NCBI GenBank assembly: GCA_015231605.1
Contig: JADGBG010000018.1
Location: 1 to 36,298 of the forward strand
Origin: Alphaproteobacteria bacterium
Lineage (GTDB): Bacteria; Pseudomonadota; Alphaproteobacteria; Rhodospirillales; Magnetovibrionaceae
Direction of reading: 5' to 3'
Length of the DNA: 36,298 bases
Every line of letters begins with the position of its first letter. Position 1 is the first letter of the stretch. Shown here in pieces: positions 6,523-13,823 of the stretch. The notes under the pieces are model-generated. The model ran no database searches, was not told the origin of the DNA, and was given only the letters and a program-made list of their open reading frames with translations. The translations under genes and the position numbers were made by a program.

Positions 6523-7257
6523 ATGTATAGGCACAAGTTCGTTCACACGTCAAACGTTAAGCGCTTTCTGCTGGGGTCGGCGTCGCTCAATGAGCGCGGC
6601 GCACCCGAGGCCTCGATCCTGCTTTTGGAAGGCAATGCCGGTCTGGGCAAGAGCCGCACCGCCGAATGGTGGGCCATGCAGAACGACGCCATTTTCCTGC
6701 GCATCAAGGCCAAGTACACGCCGCACTGGCTGCTGACGGACCTGCTCACCGAACTGGGCGAGCAGGCTTCGGCGCACAGCTGTGAAAAGCTCTATAACCA
6801 AGCGGTCGGCATTCTCGCAAAGGAGCCGCGCCCCATCGTTCTCGATGAGGTCGAGGCGGGTCTGAAGAACATCGAAGTTCTCGAGACCGTCCGCGATCTT
6901 TCCGATCTGGTGGAGCTCCCAGTCATTTTCGTCGGGCGCGAATATGTGTGGGGAAAGCTGGCGAAACACCCGCAATTCCGCACGCGCATCGGCGCACGGG
7001 TTTCGTTTTCCGCCTGCGCCATCGAGGACGTGCGGCTGTGCTTCGACGAGCTTTGCGAGGTCAAGGTCGACGACGGCATCATCGAGACGACTCATAAGCA
7101 ATCCGACGGGCACATCCGCGAGATCATCAATGCCGTGGCCAACGCCGAGCGTATCGCCAAGCGCAAGCGCCTCGATCTGCTCACTGCGGCCGACGTCGAG
7201 GGCGTCCATCTGGTGCGTGAATTCCAGCGCGCCAAGGGCGGCGTGAAGGCGGCGTGA
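6523..7257 (+). CDS. B: MuB-type AAA+ ATPase, transposition target selector
   Basis: A 244-residue AAA+ ATPase. MuB binds DNA in an ATP-dependent way, delivers target DNA to the transposase and protects the phage's own DNA. Walker A is GNAGLGKS at residues 37-44, and Walker B is RPIVLDEVE with D108 and E109. Sensor and arginine-rich parts follow (FVGREYVWGKLAKHPQFRTRI). The tail (KQSDGHIREIINAVANAERIAKRKR) resembles the C-terminal helical part that holds the lid. It is shorter than Mu B (312), lacking the N-terminal DNA-binding region at that length. The ATG follows AAAGGATAGACC, 35 bp after A. Confidence 0.93.
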   Translation: MYRHKFVHTSNVKRFLLGSASLNERGAPEASILLLEGNAGLGKSRTAEWWAMQNDAIFLRIKAKYTPHWLLTDLLTELGEQASAHSCEKLYNQAVGILAKEPRPIVLDEVEAGLKNIEVLETVRDLSDLVELPVIFVGREYVWGKLAKHPQFRTRIGARVSFSACAIEDVRLCFDELCEVKVDDGIIETTHKQSDGHIREIINAVANAERIAKRKRLDLLTAADVEGVHLVREFQRAKGGVKAA

Positions 7258-7258
7258 C

Positions 7259-7840
7259 ATGGCGAGCATCAGCAACCAGCTATTCGAACAGATGCCTCCG
7301 CCCGGCGAACCCGTGACCATCGCGGGAATCGCCCGGACCGTGGGCATGCCGAACCGCAAGGTCGTAAAAGCCATGGACAAACTGCGCACGCAGGGGTTCG
7401 TGACGCGCCTGGAAACCGGCCGGTATCAGCTGACAGAACGCGGCCTTGAGGCCCGCGCCGCCGGCACACGCATCACCAGCGGCCCGCACGGCCATCTCAC
7501 CGGGCAACGCAAGCCCGGACGCAACACGCTTTACGCCAAGGTGTGGAAGGTTCTGCGTACACGCGGCAAGGCCACCATTGACGATCTGATGCAGTTGATC
7601 GGCGAGACGCGCCACAAGGATCCGCGCGGGTCCATCCACCGCTACCTTCACTACCTCGTCGGTGCGGGATACGTCACCTCTCTTAAAAACCGCCGCCCCG
7701 GTACCGAACCGACGTCGAACGGCTTCAAGGTCTACATGCTGTTGCCGGACAAGAACACCGGCCCGGCCGCGCCGTTCTACAGCACCAAGCAGGGCAGGAT
7801 CATCGATCCCAACATCCTGAACGAAGGAGGTGTCCAATGA
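7259..7840 (+). CDS. Winged-helix DNA-binding protein
   Basis: A 193-residue basic protein with two winged-helix-like units. The first, at residues 15-70, reads EPVTIAGIARTVGMPNRKVVKAMDKLRTQGFVTRLETGRYQLTERG, seen as short blocks: VTIAGIARTVGM, RKVVKAMDKLRTQGFV, GRYQLTERG. The second, at residues 90-160, has KVWKVLRTRGKATIDDLMQL and then IHRYLHYLVGAGYV. This is the shape of a phage replication/regulation protein. It starts 2 bp after the B stop and its end overlaps the next gene by 4 bp. The specific function is unknown. Confidence 0.75.
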   Translation: MASISNQLFEQMPPPGEPVTIAGIARTVGMPNRKVVKAMDKLRTQGFVTRLETGRYQLTERGLEARAAGTRITSGPHGHLTGQRKPGRNTLYAKVWKVLRTRGKATIDDLMQLIGETRHKDPRGSIHRYLHYLVGAGYVTSLKNRRPGTEPTSNGFKVYMLLPDKNTGPAAPFYSTKQGRIIDPNILNEGGVQ

Positions 7841-8229
7841 GCGCGCCCTTCACCAAGCGGGACGACCGCAGCAACATCGACAAGGCCCTCGCGGGCTGGG
7901 GCGATCCGTTGCCCGACTGGATCCAGGTCCTGGCCGAGGAATGCGACGCGACCTCGCAGGCCAAGGTTGGCCCGCGCCTCGGCTACAAGGGCGCCGGGGT
8001 GGTTTGCGCCGTCATCAACAACAACTACCCGGGCGACCTCGCCCGCGTCGAGGACGCGGTACGCGGCGCGCTGATGAACGCCACCGTCGAATGCCCCGTC
8101 GACGGGGAGATCACCAAGGATCTCTGCATCCGCAATCAGAAGACAAAGCTCGCCACCACCAGCAATCGGCGCATCCGTCTGTACCGGGCCTGCCGAGGCG
8201 GTTGCCAGCACTTCAAGTATGGAGGGTAA
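7837..8229 (+). CDS. Hypothetical early protein with HTH-like region and cysteine cluster
   Basis: A 130-residue protein. Residues 25-85 (PDWIQVLAEECDAT, QAKVGPRLGYKGAGVVCAVINNNYPGDL) have a helix-turn-helix character in which a host-type sequence-reading helix is replaced by AGVVCAVINNNYPG. The C-terminal half has cysteines in VECPVDGEI, KDLCIRNQ and ACRGGCQHF, which could bind zinc or iron. Homologues are found in early operons of Mu-like phages, without a known role. The start is translationally coupled to the previous gene, and RBS GGAGG lies at 7827-7831. Confidence 0.7.
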   Translation: MSAPFTKRDDRSNIDKALAGWGDPLPDWIQVLAEECDATSQAKVGPRLGYKGAGVVCAVINNNYPGDLARVEDAVRGALMNATVECPVDGEITKDLCIRNQKTKLATTSNRRIRLYRACRGGCQHFKYGG

Positions 8230-8233
8230 GCCC

Positions 8234-8458
8234 ATGTTGAGCAAAAACATCCAAGCCGTCGCCGACAAGCTCCGGCCCTATGCCGAGACCGGCATGGAGC
8301 TGGACGCCACCGCCGTGGGCGCGATCTGCGCGGTGCTGGACGCCGCCGCGGACGATGCCCGCGAGCTGGAAAACCGCCCCATGTCGCTGCTGGATCAAGT
8401 TCCCGAAGGCGGCCGCAACAACGTCGTGAAGTTTCCGGGCGGGGGGGATGCGGCATGA
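8234..8458 (+). CDS. Small hypothetical early protein
   Basis: A 74-residue acidic, helical protein, not recognised. The ATG at 8234 is chosen because GGAGGG lies 8 nt upstream; the ATG at 8219 would place that ribosome binding site inside the gene. The end, NVVKFPGGGDAA, resembles the short tails of small regulatory phage proteins. The last codons overlap the next gene by 4 bp. Confidence 0.65.
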   Translation: MLSKNIQAVADKLRPYAETGMELDATAVGAICAVLDAAADDARELENRPMSLLDQVPEGGRNNVVKFPGGGDAA

Positions 8459-8745
8459 ATGCCATGACCAAACCATCCCCTGCCGTGTTAGCGGACGTTC
8501 ACTGGCGGATCGGGTCGGCGTGTCCGTCCAGACCTTGTCGCGACTATACGATCGACATCGACCGCGGATACTCGATCATCGGTCCGCGTGTGGAATTTTA
8601 CGAAACGATCGAAGCCGCGCGTGAGGGTAGCCCGCAGATCCTGGAATTCTGGGATCGTCCGAGTTTCCGCAAGGTTTACCGCTACGCGCGGATATGGCGG
8701 ATCGGCGGGATCGGTCATCGTGTCCTGAAAGGCGGTGCGGCATGA
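8455..8745 (+). CDS. Small hypothetical early protein
   Basis: A 96-residue protein with no motif that I recognise. It contains three cysteine or proline-rich bits (ACPSRPCRDY) and a basic, tyrosine- and arginine-rich C-terminus (FRKVYRYARIWRIGG). It overlaps both neighbours by 4 bp (ATGA), which supports it as a real member of the coupled early operon. Its codon use is a little less GC-biased than that of the neighbours. Confidence 0.55.
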   Translation: MNAMTKPSPAVLADVHWRIGSACPSRPCRDYTIDIDRGYSIIGPRVEFYETIEAAREGSPQILEFWDRPSFRKVYRYARIWRIGGIGHRVLKGGAA

Positions 8746-9278
8746 AACCCATCGACCTGCACCCCGCCGACCTGGGCACGATCAAGGCCGTGACGGCGCG
8801 GTTCTTCGACGTGCGCCTGATCGAAATGACCAGCGACCGCCGCGCGCGCCGGTTCGCCCGCCCGCGCCAGGTCGCCATGTATCTGGCGACGCGGTTGACC
8901 AAGCACAGCCTGCCCCTGATCGGGCGGAATTTCGGCGGGCGCGACCACACCACGGTGATCCATGCCCGCGACAATATCGAGCGTCTGATGGTCCAGAATT
9001 GGGATTTACGCAAGGACGTCGAATATCTGGAAGCGCAGCTCAAGCAGCTGTCCGGCATCGAACACAAGCAGATCATCCAGGAGATCGACGACGCCCTGCT
9101 GATGTTGCGCCGCCGGTTGATCGCCGAGATACCCGGCACGCCCCCTGCGGCGCTCCGCCAAAGGCTCTGCAGCCTCACCGGACGGCCCTTTGGTCCGCAG
9201 ACCGCACCGGCCCACCAGGCGCACGGGTCGTCGATCGACACGGCCAGGCTTGAAGCCATGCGCAGCGCGGGACGGTGA
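8742..9278 (+). CDS. Free-standing DnaA domain IV-like DNA-binding protein
   Basis: A 178-residue protein whose first 95 residues match the DnaA C-terminal domain IV, the part that binds DnaA boxes at replication origins. The signature is clear: FFDVRLIEMTSDRRARRFARPRQVAMYLA (shown here as FFDVRLIEMTS, RRFARPRQVAMYLA), then TKHSLPLIGRNFGGRDHTTV and IHARDNIERL at residues 53-82. The FGGRDHTTV loop and basic RRAxRxARPRQ are the DnaA-box-reading residues. Domains I-III, including the AAA+ ATPase, are absent. A coiled-coil-like helix (residues 90-125) and a disordered tail follow. It could bind host or phage origin sites and alter initiation, or serve as a regulator. It is coupled to its neighbours by a 4-bp overlap. 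Confidence 0.87.
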   Translation: MKPIDLHPADLGTIKAVTARFFDVRLIEMTSDRRARRFARPRQVAMYLATRLTKHSLPLIGRNFGGRDHTTVIHARDNIERLMVQNWDLRKDVEYLEAQLKQLSGIEHKQIIQEIDDALLMLRRRLIAEIPGTPPAALRQRLCSLTGRPFGPQTAPAHQAHGSSIDTARLEAMRSAGR

Positions 9279-9281
9279 GCG

Positions 9282-9428
9282 ATGAAACTCAAGCGCACCA
9301 CCCGCATTCGGATCTTCAACCGTTTCATCGCCCCGCCTCTGGGACTGATCGAAGCCCTGTTGAGGGCCGTTCAACGGCCCTTCAAAGCCCTGTTCAATGG
9401 AAAGGAAAAGTCATGGCCAAGCGTGTGA
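9282..9428 (+). CDS. Small basic hypothetical protein
   Basis: A 48-residue reading frame starting at ATG 9282, three bases after the DnaA-like gene ends, and overlapping the start of gam by 16 bp. The protein is strongly basic (MKLKRTTRIRIFNRF) with an amphipathic middle (PLGLIEALLRAVQRPFKALF). The DNA for its second half has the inverted repeat TTGAGGGCC/GGCCCTTCAA around 9360-9385. Too short to be sure; the position and coupling to gam support it. Confidence 0.45.
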   Translation: MKLKRTTRIRIFNRFIAPPLGLIEALLRAVQRPFKALFNGKEKSWPSV

Positions 9429-9934
9429 AGGATTGGGCCCAGGACGCCGTGCCGCAAACCGATGACGCGGCCAACGCCGCCGTCGCGGAAATCGGCCGGT
9501 TGCAGCGTGCCCAAACCGAATTCAAGACCAAGATGGATGACGAACTGGAAGCCGTTCGCGCCCGGTACGCGGACGATCTCCGCCTTGTCTCAGACGCCAT
9601 CAAGGCGAAGGCCAAAGGCCTGCAGACCTGGTGCGAAGCCAACCGCGCCAAGCTGACCGACAACGGCAAGGTCAAAACCCATCGCTTCCTGGCCGGCGAG
9701 GTGAGCTGGCGCAACCGTCCCCCCAAGGTGAGCATCAGGGGCGTCCAGGCCGTGCTCGACAAACTGGTCGACTTGGGCCTGACGCAGTTCATCCGCACCA
9801 ACCAGGACATCGACAAAGCGGCCATGCTCAAGGACCCGGAAAAGGCGGCCGCCGTCGACGGGGTGTCGATCGGCTCGGCCGGGGAAGACTTCGTCATCAA
9901 ACCGAACGAAACGGACCAAGAGGCAATCGCCTAA
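9413..9934 (+). CDS. gam: Gam, host-nuclease inhibitor (Mu Gam-like)
   Basis: A 173-residue protein of the Mu Gam family. Gam is related to eukaryotic Ku: it binds double-stranded DNA ends and protects them from RecBCD and other exonucleases. The typical layout is present: a long N-terminal coiled coil (AEIGRLQRAQTEFKTKMDDELEAV, shown as EIGRLQRAQ...ELEAV, then VRARYADDLRLVSDAIKAKAKGLQTWCEANR), a beta hairpin around VKTHRFLAGEVSWRNRPPKVSI and a helical end (AVLDKLVDLGLTQFIRTNQDIDKAAML). The ATG at 9413 has AAAGGAAAAG upstream; the frame remains open further upstream, but this is only overlap with the small ORF. The length matches Mu Gam (174). Confidence 0.93.
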   Translation: MAKRVKDWAQDAVPQTDDAANAAVAEIGRLQRAQTEFKTKMDDELEAVRARYADDLRLVSDAIKAKAKGLQTWCEANRAKLTDNGKVKTHRFLAGEVSWRNRPPKVSIRGVQAVLDKLVDLGLTQFIRTNQDIDKAAMLKDPEKAAAVDGVSIGSAGEDFVIKPNETDQEAIA

Positions 9935-9944
9935 CACAACCGCC

Positions 9945-10029
9945 GATCCGGGTTCCCTTGTCCCGGATCCGCGCCCCGGAGTGGGAGGCCGCCCTCCACC
10001 TCCCAACCGCAGGGCCAACCGCTCCGGGG
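9945..10029 (+). promoter_or_regulatory. Two consecutive hairpins between gam and the next gene
   Basis: GATCCGGG (9945-9952) pairs with CCCGGATC (9962-9969) around a 9-nt loop. Immediately after it, CCCCGGAG (9974-9981) pairs with CTCCGGGG (10022-10029), and inside that TGGGAGG (9982-9988) pairs with CCTCCCA (9999-10005). The 126-bp gap is the largest in an otherwise overlapping early operon. It has no T-run, so it is more likely an mRNA processing or stability element, or a structured leader, than a plain terminator. Confidence 0.5.
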
Positions 10030-10060
10030 ACCGAACGCAGGACAGGAAAGGACACACGAC

Positions 10061-10363
10061 ATGACCATGAAGACGCTCACCGCTGCGGTTCTGGACCTGA
10101 CCGTGCTGTGTGGCCACTATTTTCCGCCGCATCGCAAAACGGACATGGGCCGGTCGTTTCTGGCCGCCACCCGCGCGATCCGCGCCGCCGCGCTGCGCGT
10201 TCAGTTCGGACAGCCAGACGCCGAGCCACGCAACCTGCTGCGCCTGGCGCTGGAGCAGTGTTCTGACCACGGCATTCCCGCGCAGGACATCGCCGACATT
10301 GTCAACGAACACCAGCGGGGCAATCCCGGCCACGCGCAGATCGCGGCGGGTGGTGTGCGATGA
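10061..10363 (+). CDS. Hypothetical protein
   Basis: A 100-residue helical protein not recognised. It has an N-terminal helix with a cysteine and histidine (LCGHYFPPHRKTDMGRSF) and a middle of RAIRAAALRVQFG. The ATG at 10061 follows AGGACAGGAAAGG; a second ATG sits two codons later. It restarts the operon after the structured gap, and its stop overlaps the following small membrane protein by 4 bp. Confidence 0.65.
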   Translation: MTMKTLTAAVLDLTVLCGHYFPPHRKTDMGRSFLAATRAIRAAALRVQFGQPDAEPRNLLRLALEQCSDHGIPAQDIADIVNEHQRGNPGHAQIAAGGVR

Positions 10364-10461
10364 ACCATATCCCTGTCCCGGCGTTCGTCCTCACCTTCGC
10401 CCTGACTTTCATCCTCGCCATCGTGGCGGTGGCCATCCAATCGGGAGTGATCGAATTATGA
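10360..10461 (+). CDS. Single-pass membrane micro-protein
   Basis: A 33-residue peptide with one hydrophobic helix from residue 8 to 27 (FVLTFALTFILAIVAVAIQS), a few residues before it and GVIEL after it. It overlaps both neighbours by 4 bp (ATGA at 10360 and again at 10458), which fits real translation by coupling. Micro-proteins of this kind occur in early and middle operons of many phages and may alter host membrane functions; no specific role can be assigned. Confidence 0.6.
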   Translation: MNHIPVPAFVLTFALTFILAIVAVAIQSGVIEL

Positions 10462-10640
10462 AACTCAAGAACGCACATTTTTTCGTCAAACACGGCTACG
10501 CCGGCGAAGCGGTCCTGGCGATCCGCCACGGCGGGAATGAATACGACATCGATCTGTGCCCGGCCGCGCGCCGCGCCCTGGGCCTGAGTTTGCTCGATCC
10601 GACGACGGCGGAACCCGACGCGCCGGAGGGAGAAGGTTGA
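10458..10640 (+). CDS. Small hypothetical protein
   Basis: A 60-residue protein with a beta-like first half (KNAHFFVKHGYAGEAVLAIRHGGNEYDIDLCPAA) and an acidic end. The pattern, short strands ending in a DIDLCPAA motif, looks like a small phage regulatory domain but I do not recognise it. Starts in ATGA overlap with the membrane peptide and ends in TGATG overlap with the methyltransferase, so all three are co-translated. Confidence 0.65.
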   Translation: MKLKNAHFFVKHGYAGEAVLAIRHGGNEYDIDLCPAARRALGLSLLDPTTAEPDAPEGEG

Positions 10641-11368
10641 TGCACTGGACCCGTGAAAAGATGGTTAGAGATTTCACGGCCTTGCGCCCGTCGGGGGGCT
10701 TCCGTGTCATCAGCGCCGATCCGGCCTGGCGGTTCAAGACCTATTCCGAAAAGGGGCAGGACAAATGCCCCGATTACGACACCATGACCATCGGTGAAAT
10801 CCGCGACATGCCTGTCGAGATACTGGCCGCCAAGGATTGCGTGCTGTTTCTGTGGGTCACCTGGCCGATGATGCCGGATTGGAATTCAGTGATCGAATCC
10901 TGGGGCTTCGAGTACGCCGGACTTGCTTGGGAGTGGCGGAAGTTCAATCCCGTCACCGGCAAGTACGCCTTCGGCCCTGGCTACGGCACCCGCAAAAACC
11001 TGGAACCTTGCCTGCTGGCGACGCGCGGCAACCCGCAACTGAAACCCGAGCTGCCCGACGATCTGTTCGGCCTTGGCCGCGTGCCGGAAGGCGTGCGCTC
11101 CGTACGCGACTGGATTGAATGCTGGCCCGATGAAGAGATCCGCGCCCCGCGTGATGTCGAGCATTCCCGCAAGCCGGACGAACAGTACGAACGCATCGAA
11201 ACCCTATTCGACGGCCCCTACGTCGAACTGTTCGCCCGCCAGAAATGGCCGGGCTGGAGAGGCTGGGGGAAGGAATACGGGAAACTGGCCTTACGTGATT
11301 ATCCCGCCCCCAAAACCGTCAAAGGCGCGTTCCGCTCAACCGGTGGCGCCGCGATATCAGGAGGATAA
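10640..11368 (+). CDS. MT-A70 family DNA N6-adenine methyltransferase
   Basis: A 242-residue SAM-dependent adenine methyltransferase of the MT-A70 class. The catalytic motif IV is ADPAWRF at residues 26-32, a DPAW variant of the usual DPPW that is also seen in other phage enzymes. Other family blocks are present: YDTMTIGEIRDMPV, DCVLFLWVTWPMMPD, WGFEYAGLAWEW, YGTRKNLEPCLLATRG, EHSRKPDEQYERIE and GPYVELFARQKWPGW. The product would methylate adenine in phage DNA, which could protect it from host restriction, a job that Mu does differently with Mom. ATG at 10640 overlaps the previous stop (TGATG), with GGAGGGAGAAGG upstream. Confidence 0.92.
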   Translation: MHWTREKMVRDFTALRPSGGFRVISADPAWRFKTYSEKGQDKCPDYDTMTIGEIRDMPVEILAAKDCVLFLWVTWPMMPDWNSVIESWGFEYAGLAWEWRKFNPVTGKYAFGPGYGTRKNLEPCLLATRGNPQLKPELPDDLFGLGRVPEGVRSVRDWIECWPDEEIRAPRDVEHSRKPDEQYERIETLFDGPYVELFARQKWPGWRGWGKEYGKLALRDYPAPKTVKGAFRSTGGAAISGG

Positions 11369-11369
11369 C

Positions 11370-12212
11370 ATGCCCAACGACATGACCACGCCCACCGAGC
11401 GCCGTGAGCTGTTCCGCCAGTGCATGCAAAGCTGCGGCGACACGAGCATGGCGCTGGAGAACGCAGCCGCCATCGTCCGCTTCATCGACCACGGGGAATA
11501 CGAGGCTCAGATGTCGTCCTGGCAGTTGCCGGGACCGAGCATCATCGGCAAGCCCATGTTTATCGGCATGGACTACGGCACGGAAGTGCACCCGAATCCG
11601 GCGGACGATGACGCCCCGGACCTTGGGCAACTGTTCGAACCCGAGGCCGATATCGGCGACGGCGCCGACGATGACGTCGAACCGGACGAGGAAGAGCCCG
11701 CCGCCGATGTGCAAGACGAAGAGCCGCCCGCCGGGATCACGGTGGCCTGGCGCGCCGAGCCTGTGCAGATCGAGCGCCTCGCTTCCGGCCTGGTGAAGTG
11801 GACCGACGCCAACACGACGCTGTTGCAAGAGGCCTTGCGTCACGGCGGGGTGGAGGAAGCCGAACGGGTGTTCGGCCTCAAGGCGTCTTCCATCCGCGTG
11901 AAGGCCACGCGGCTCGGTTTTTCCACCGTGCCCAACAAAGCTTGGAAAAAGGAAGAGCCCACCCGCGCCGCTCCTACGCCCGCACCGGTCCGTGCCCCCA
12001 AGGTCGAGGACACGCCCGTCATCACCTTGAGCGAACGCCGGGACGGCCAGCGCCATCGCGCCATCTTTTGGCTCGAGAAGAACAACTACGTCGTGCAGTT
12101 CTCCGAAGGCGCGTTCGACGCCTGGCTGGAAGAGGACGATGACGTCGGCGTGTTCGGCGTCACGGAAGCGGAACTGTTGCAGTTCGCCCGCGATCGGGGC
12201 TGGAAGGACTGA
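11370..12212 (+). CDS. Hypothetical protein with acidic linker and HTH-like region
   Basis: A 280-residue protein of unknown function. The N-terminal 80 residues are helical; residues 85-125 are a strongly acidic linker (EADIGDGADDDVEPDEEEP); residues 145-195 (VKWTDANTTLLQEALRHGG, EEAERVFGLKASSIRVKATRLGF) look like a SANT/homeodomain-like helix-turn-helix; a proline- and alanine-rich stretch and a C-terminal module (RHRAIFWLEKNNYVVQF... FGVTEAELLQFARDRGW) follow. The ATG at 11370 has a strong AGGAGGATAAC site. It lies between the methyltransferase and GemA. Likely DNA-binding. Confidence 0.65.
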   Translation: MPNDMTTPTERRELFRQCMQSCGDTSMALENAAAIVRFIDHGEYEAQMSSWQLPGPSIIGKPMFIGMDYGTEVHPNPADDDAPDLGQLFEPEADIGDGADDDVEPDEEEPAADVQDEEPPAGITVAWRAEPVQIERLASGLVKWTDANTTLLQEALRHGGVEEAERVFGLKASSIRVKATRLGFSTVPNKAWKKEEPTRAAPTPAPVRAPKVEDTPVITLSERRDGQRHRAIFWLEKNNYVVQFSEGAFDAWLEEDDDVGVFGVTEAELLQFARDRGWKD

Positions 12213-12215
12213 GCC

Positions 12216-13019
12216 ATGTCCGCAGCGCGCAAATTCAAAACCGAGGGGAACCGCAAGGGCCTGATCAGCAAGGTCAAGATCGGGCAGAAAGAGATTGGCT
12301 GGGATGATGACCTTTACCGTGACGTGCTCGAGCAGCGGTATGGCAAAACATCATCCACCCAGCTGACCTACCCCGAGCTGGAAGATCTGATCAACCACAT
12401 GAAGGAACAAGGCTTCAAACCCAAGCGCCGCGCCCCCGCCCGCGCGGGCGCGCGCACGCGGGCCGACGGATCGAAAGCTCCCCTGCGCCTGGCCGACGAC
12501 GAACAGTCGCGCAAGATGCGGGCGCTGTGGATCTCGCTCTACAACCTGGCCGTCGTTCGCGATCCGAAGGAGGCGGCGCTGATCGGGTTCGCCAGGCGCG
12601 TCTCCGGTGGGCGGGATTGCGGCAAGCAGGCGCTGCAATTCCTCGACGGTGAAGAGACTGTCAAGGTGATCGAGGCGCTGAAGGCCTGGGCCGTGCGCGA
12701 CGGTGGCGTGAGCTGGGAGCCGTACCGCCGTTTCATCGGATCCGGCGTGAACGATTTCGAAGCCATTCATCAGCCGCGCGCCCGCGTCATCGAAGCGCAG
12801 TGGAGAATCCTGCTGCAGCTCGGCGTCGTCTACGACCCCCGTGGCTACAACAACTACGCCGCGCGAATCAGCGGCAATCACGCCCACACGCACCTGATGG
12901 CGCTGACAGAGGACGAACTGGACAAGGCCGAAGAAGCGCTCGGTGCGCAGATCCGCAAGGCCCTCGCCACGATCGGATACGCCAGCTATCCGGACTGGAA
13001 AAAGGCGCGCGCGAAATGA
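12216..13019 (+). CDS. gemA: GemA-like regulatory protein (Mu gp16, DUF1018)
   Basis: A 267-residue protein whose N-terminal half is the DUF1018 domain of Mu gp16/GemA, a protein reported to affect host gene expression and DNA supercoiling. Landmarks: KGLISKVKIGQKEIGWDDDLYRDVLEQRYGKTSSTQLT, shown as GLISKVKIGQKEIGWDDDLY, then YPELEDLINHMKEQGF, and later RKMRALWISLYNLAVVRDP and GEETVKVIEALKAW. A basic linker (residues 70-85, RRAPARAGARTRADG) sits between the halves. After the usual end there is about 80 extra residues. It starts 4 bp after the previous stop. Confidence 0.88.
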   Translation: MSAARKFKTEGNRKGLISKVKIGQKEIGWDDDLYRDVLEQRYGKTSSTQLTYPELEDLINHMKEQGFKPKRRAPARAGARTRADGSKAPLRLADDEQSRKMRALWISLYNLAVVRDPKEAALIGFARRVSGGRDCGKQALQFLDGEETVKVIEALKAWAVRDGGVSWEPYRRFIGSGVNDFEAIHQPRARVIEAQWRILLQLGVVYDPRGYNNYAARISGNHAHTHLMALTEDELDKAEEALGAQIRKALATIGYASYPDWKKARAK

Positions 13020-13357
13020 ACCACGTCATTTACATGCCCGCGCGGCGATGCGGCACATGGGCGTTCAACCGTCTGCAAAGCCACCTGCATGCGGTCGCCC
13101 ACGCCAGCACGCGCGGCATCGACCTCGACCTCCAGGACCTGGATCGCATCGAACGATCCATCCGGCGCATGACGCCCGTGTTCAACCGTCCCGGACAGTC
13201 GCAGTACTTCATCACCACGCGCTACAAGGGCCAGCGCTTCGCCGTTCTGTTTGACGCGCAGCTGGAACACATCATCAGCGTCGGCCTGGCGCGGTCTCTC
13301 GTCTCACACGCCCATTGGATCGTGGCGGATGAATGGTCGAATGGGTCCGAAAGATGA
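13016..13357 (+). CDS. Hypothetical protein
   Basis: A 113-residue protein, not recognised. It reads as a mixed alpha/beta domain with VIYMPARRCGTWAFNRLQSHLHAV at the start, a segment GIDLDLQDLDRIERSIRRM and QYFITTRYKGQRFAVLFDAQLEHIISVGL in the second half. The pattern of a strand, basic residues and LFDAQ resembles small phage proteins at this site that are annotated only as hypothetical. It overlaps gemA by 4 bp and ends just before the reverse-strand gene, so it is the last member of this early block. Confidence 0.6.
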   Translation: MNHVIYMPARRCGTWAFNRLQSHLHAVAHASTRGIDLDLQDLDRIERSIRRMTPVFNRPGQSQYFITTRYKGQRFAVLFDAQLEHIISVGLARSLVSHAHWIVADEWSNGSER

Positions 13358-13362
13358 AGGTT

Positions 13363-13794
13363 TTAGCCGCCATACAGGGCAGCCCACGCAGAAGTGATAG
13401 CGAGAGATATCAACGTCTTTCCAGCCTCGGCACCGCCTGTTTTCATTGCCGAAAGCAACTGTTCGCCTGCCGGGTTTCCCAAGCTATCCGGCATGCCCTT
13501 GAGAACCTCCAGCCCCTTAACGGTCAAGACAACATTCGTGAAAGTAAGGTTGCCGGAAAGCCGGCGATTAGTGTTTGCGATCTTGATGTAACCCGCGCCT
13601 TCAAGCCATTGGATAGTGCCCGCACAGATAGCCGTTTGCACTTCAAGACTTATGTCGGGCATCTCTTTCGGCGGCGGGTACTGAACAACGATATCGCACG
13701 GCTCAAGCTTAATCCCCACCGGGAAGGCTTTGTAAAGATCAGCGAAGATGATCGCTGTATAGCGGTTAAAGAGATCAATGTTTGGCTCAGTCAC
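13363..13794 (-). CDS. Reverse-strand hypothetical protein, winged-helix-like (moron candidate)
   Basis: A 143-residue protein on the opposite strand to all surrounding genes. I place the start at GTG 13794 because GGAGGG lies just upstream; an ATG at 13806 is possible. The sequence has the shape of a winged helix: DLFNRYTAIIFADLYKAFP, LEVQTAICAGTIQWLEGAGYIKI, LTVKGLEVLKGMPDSL, followed by a helical C-terminus rich in Ala and Gly (AMKTGGAEAGKTLISLAITSAWAAL). Similar proteins are scattered in many proteobacterial genomes and prophages without a function. Lower GC content, reversed orientation and own promoter signature make it a likely moron. Its end lies 5 bp from the end of the rightward gene before it. 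Confidence 0.78.
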   Translation of the reverse strand: MTEPNIDLFNRYTAIIFADLYKAFPVGIKLEPCDIVVQYPPPKEMPDISLEVQTAICAGTIQWLEGAGYIKIANTNRRLSGNLTFTNVVLTVKGLEVLKGMPDSLGNPAGEQLLSAMKTGGAEAGKTLISLAITSAWAALYGG

Positions 13795-13817
13795 GACGCC
13801 CTCCATAAGTTCCCAAG

Positions 13818-13823
13818 TTTATA
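13818..13823 (-). promoter_or_regulatory. Candidate -10 element for the leftward gene
   Basis: TATAAA on the reverse strand, 24 bp before the GTG start of the reverse-strand gene. The -35 region (TTGTTT or TTTCCC at about 17-20 bp upstream) is weak. The interval between the leftward gene and the rightward gene at 13871 is the only place from which the gene can be expressed on its own. Confidence 0.35.
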
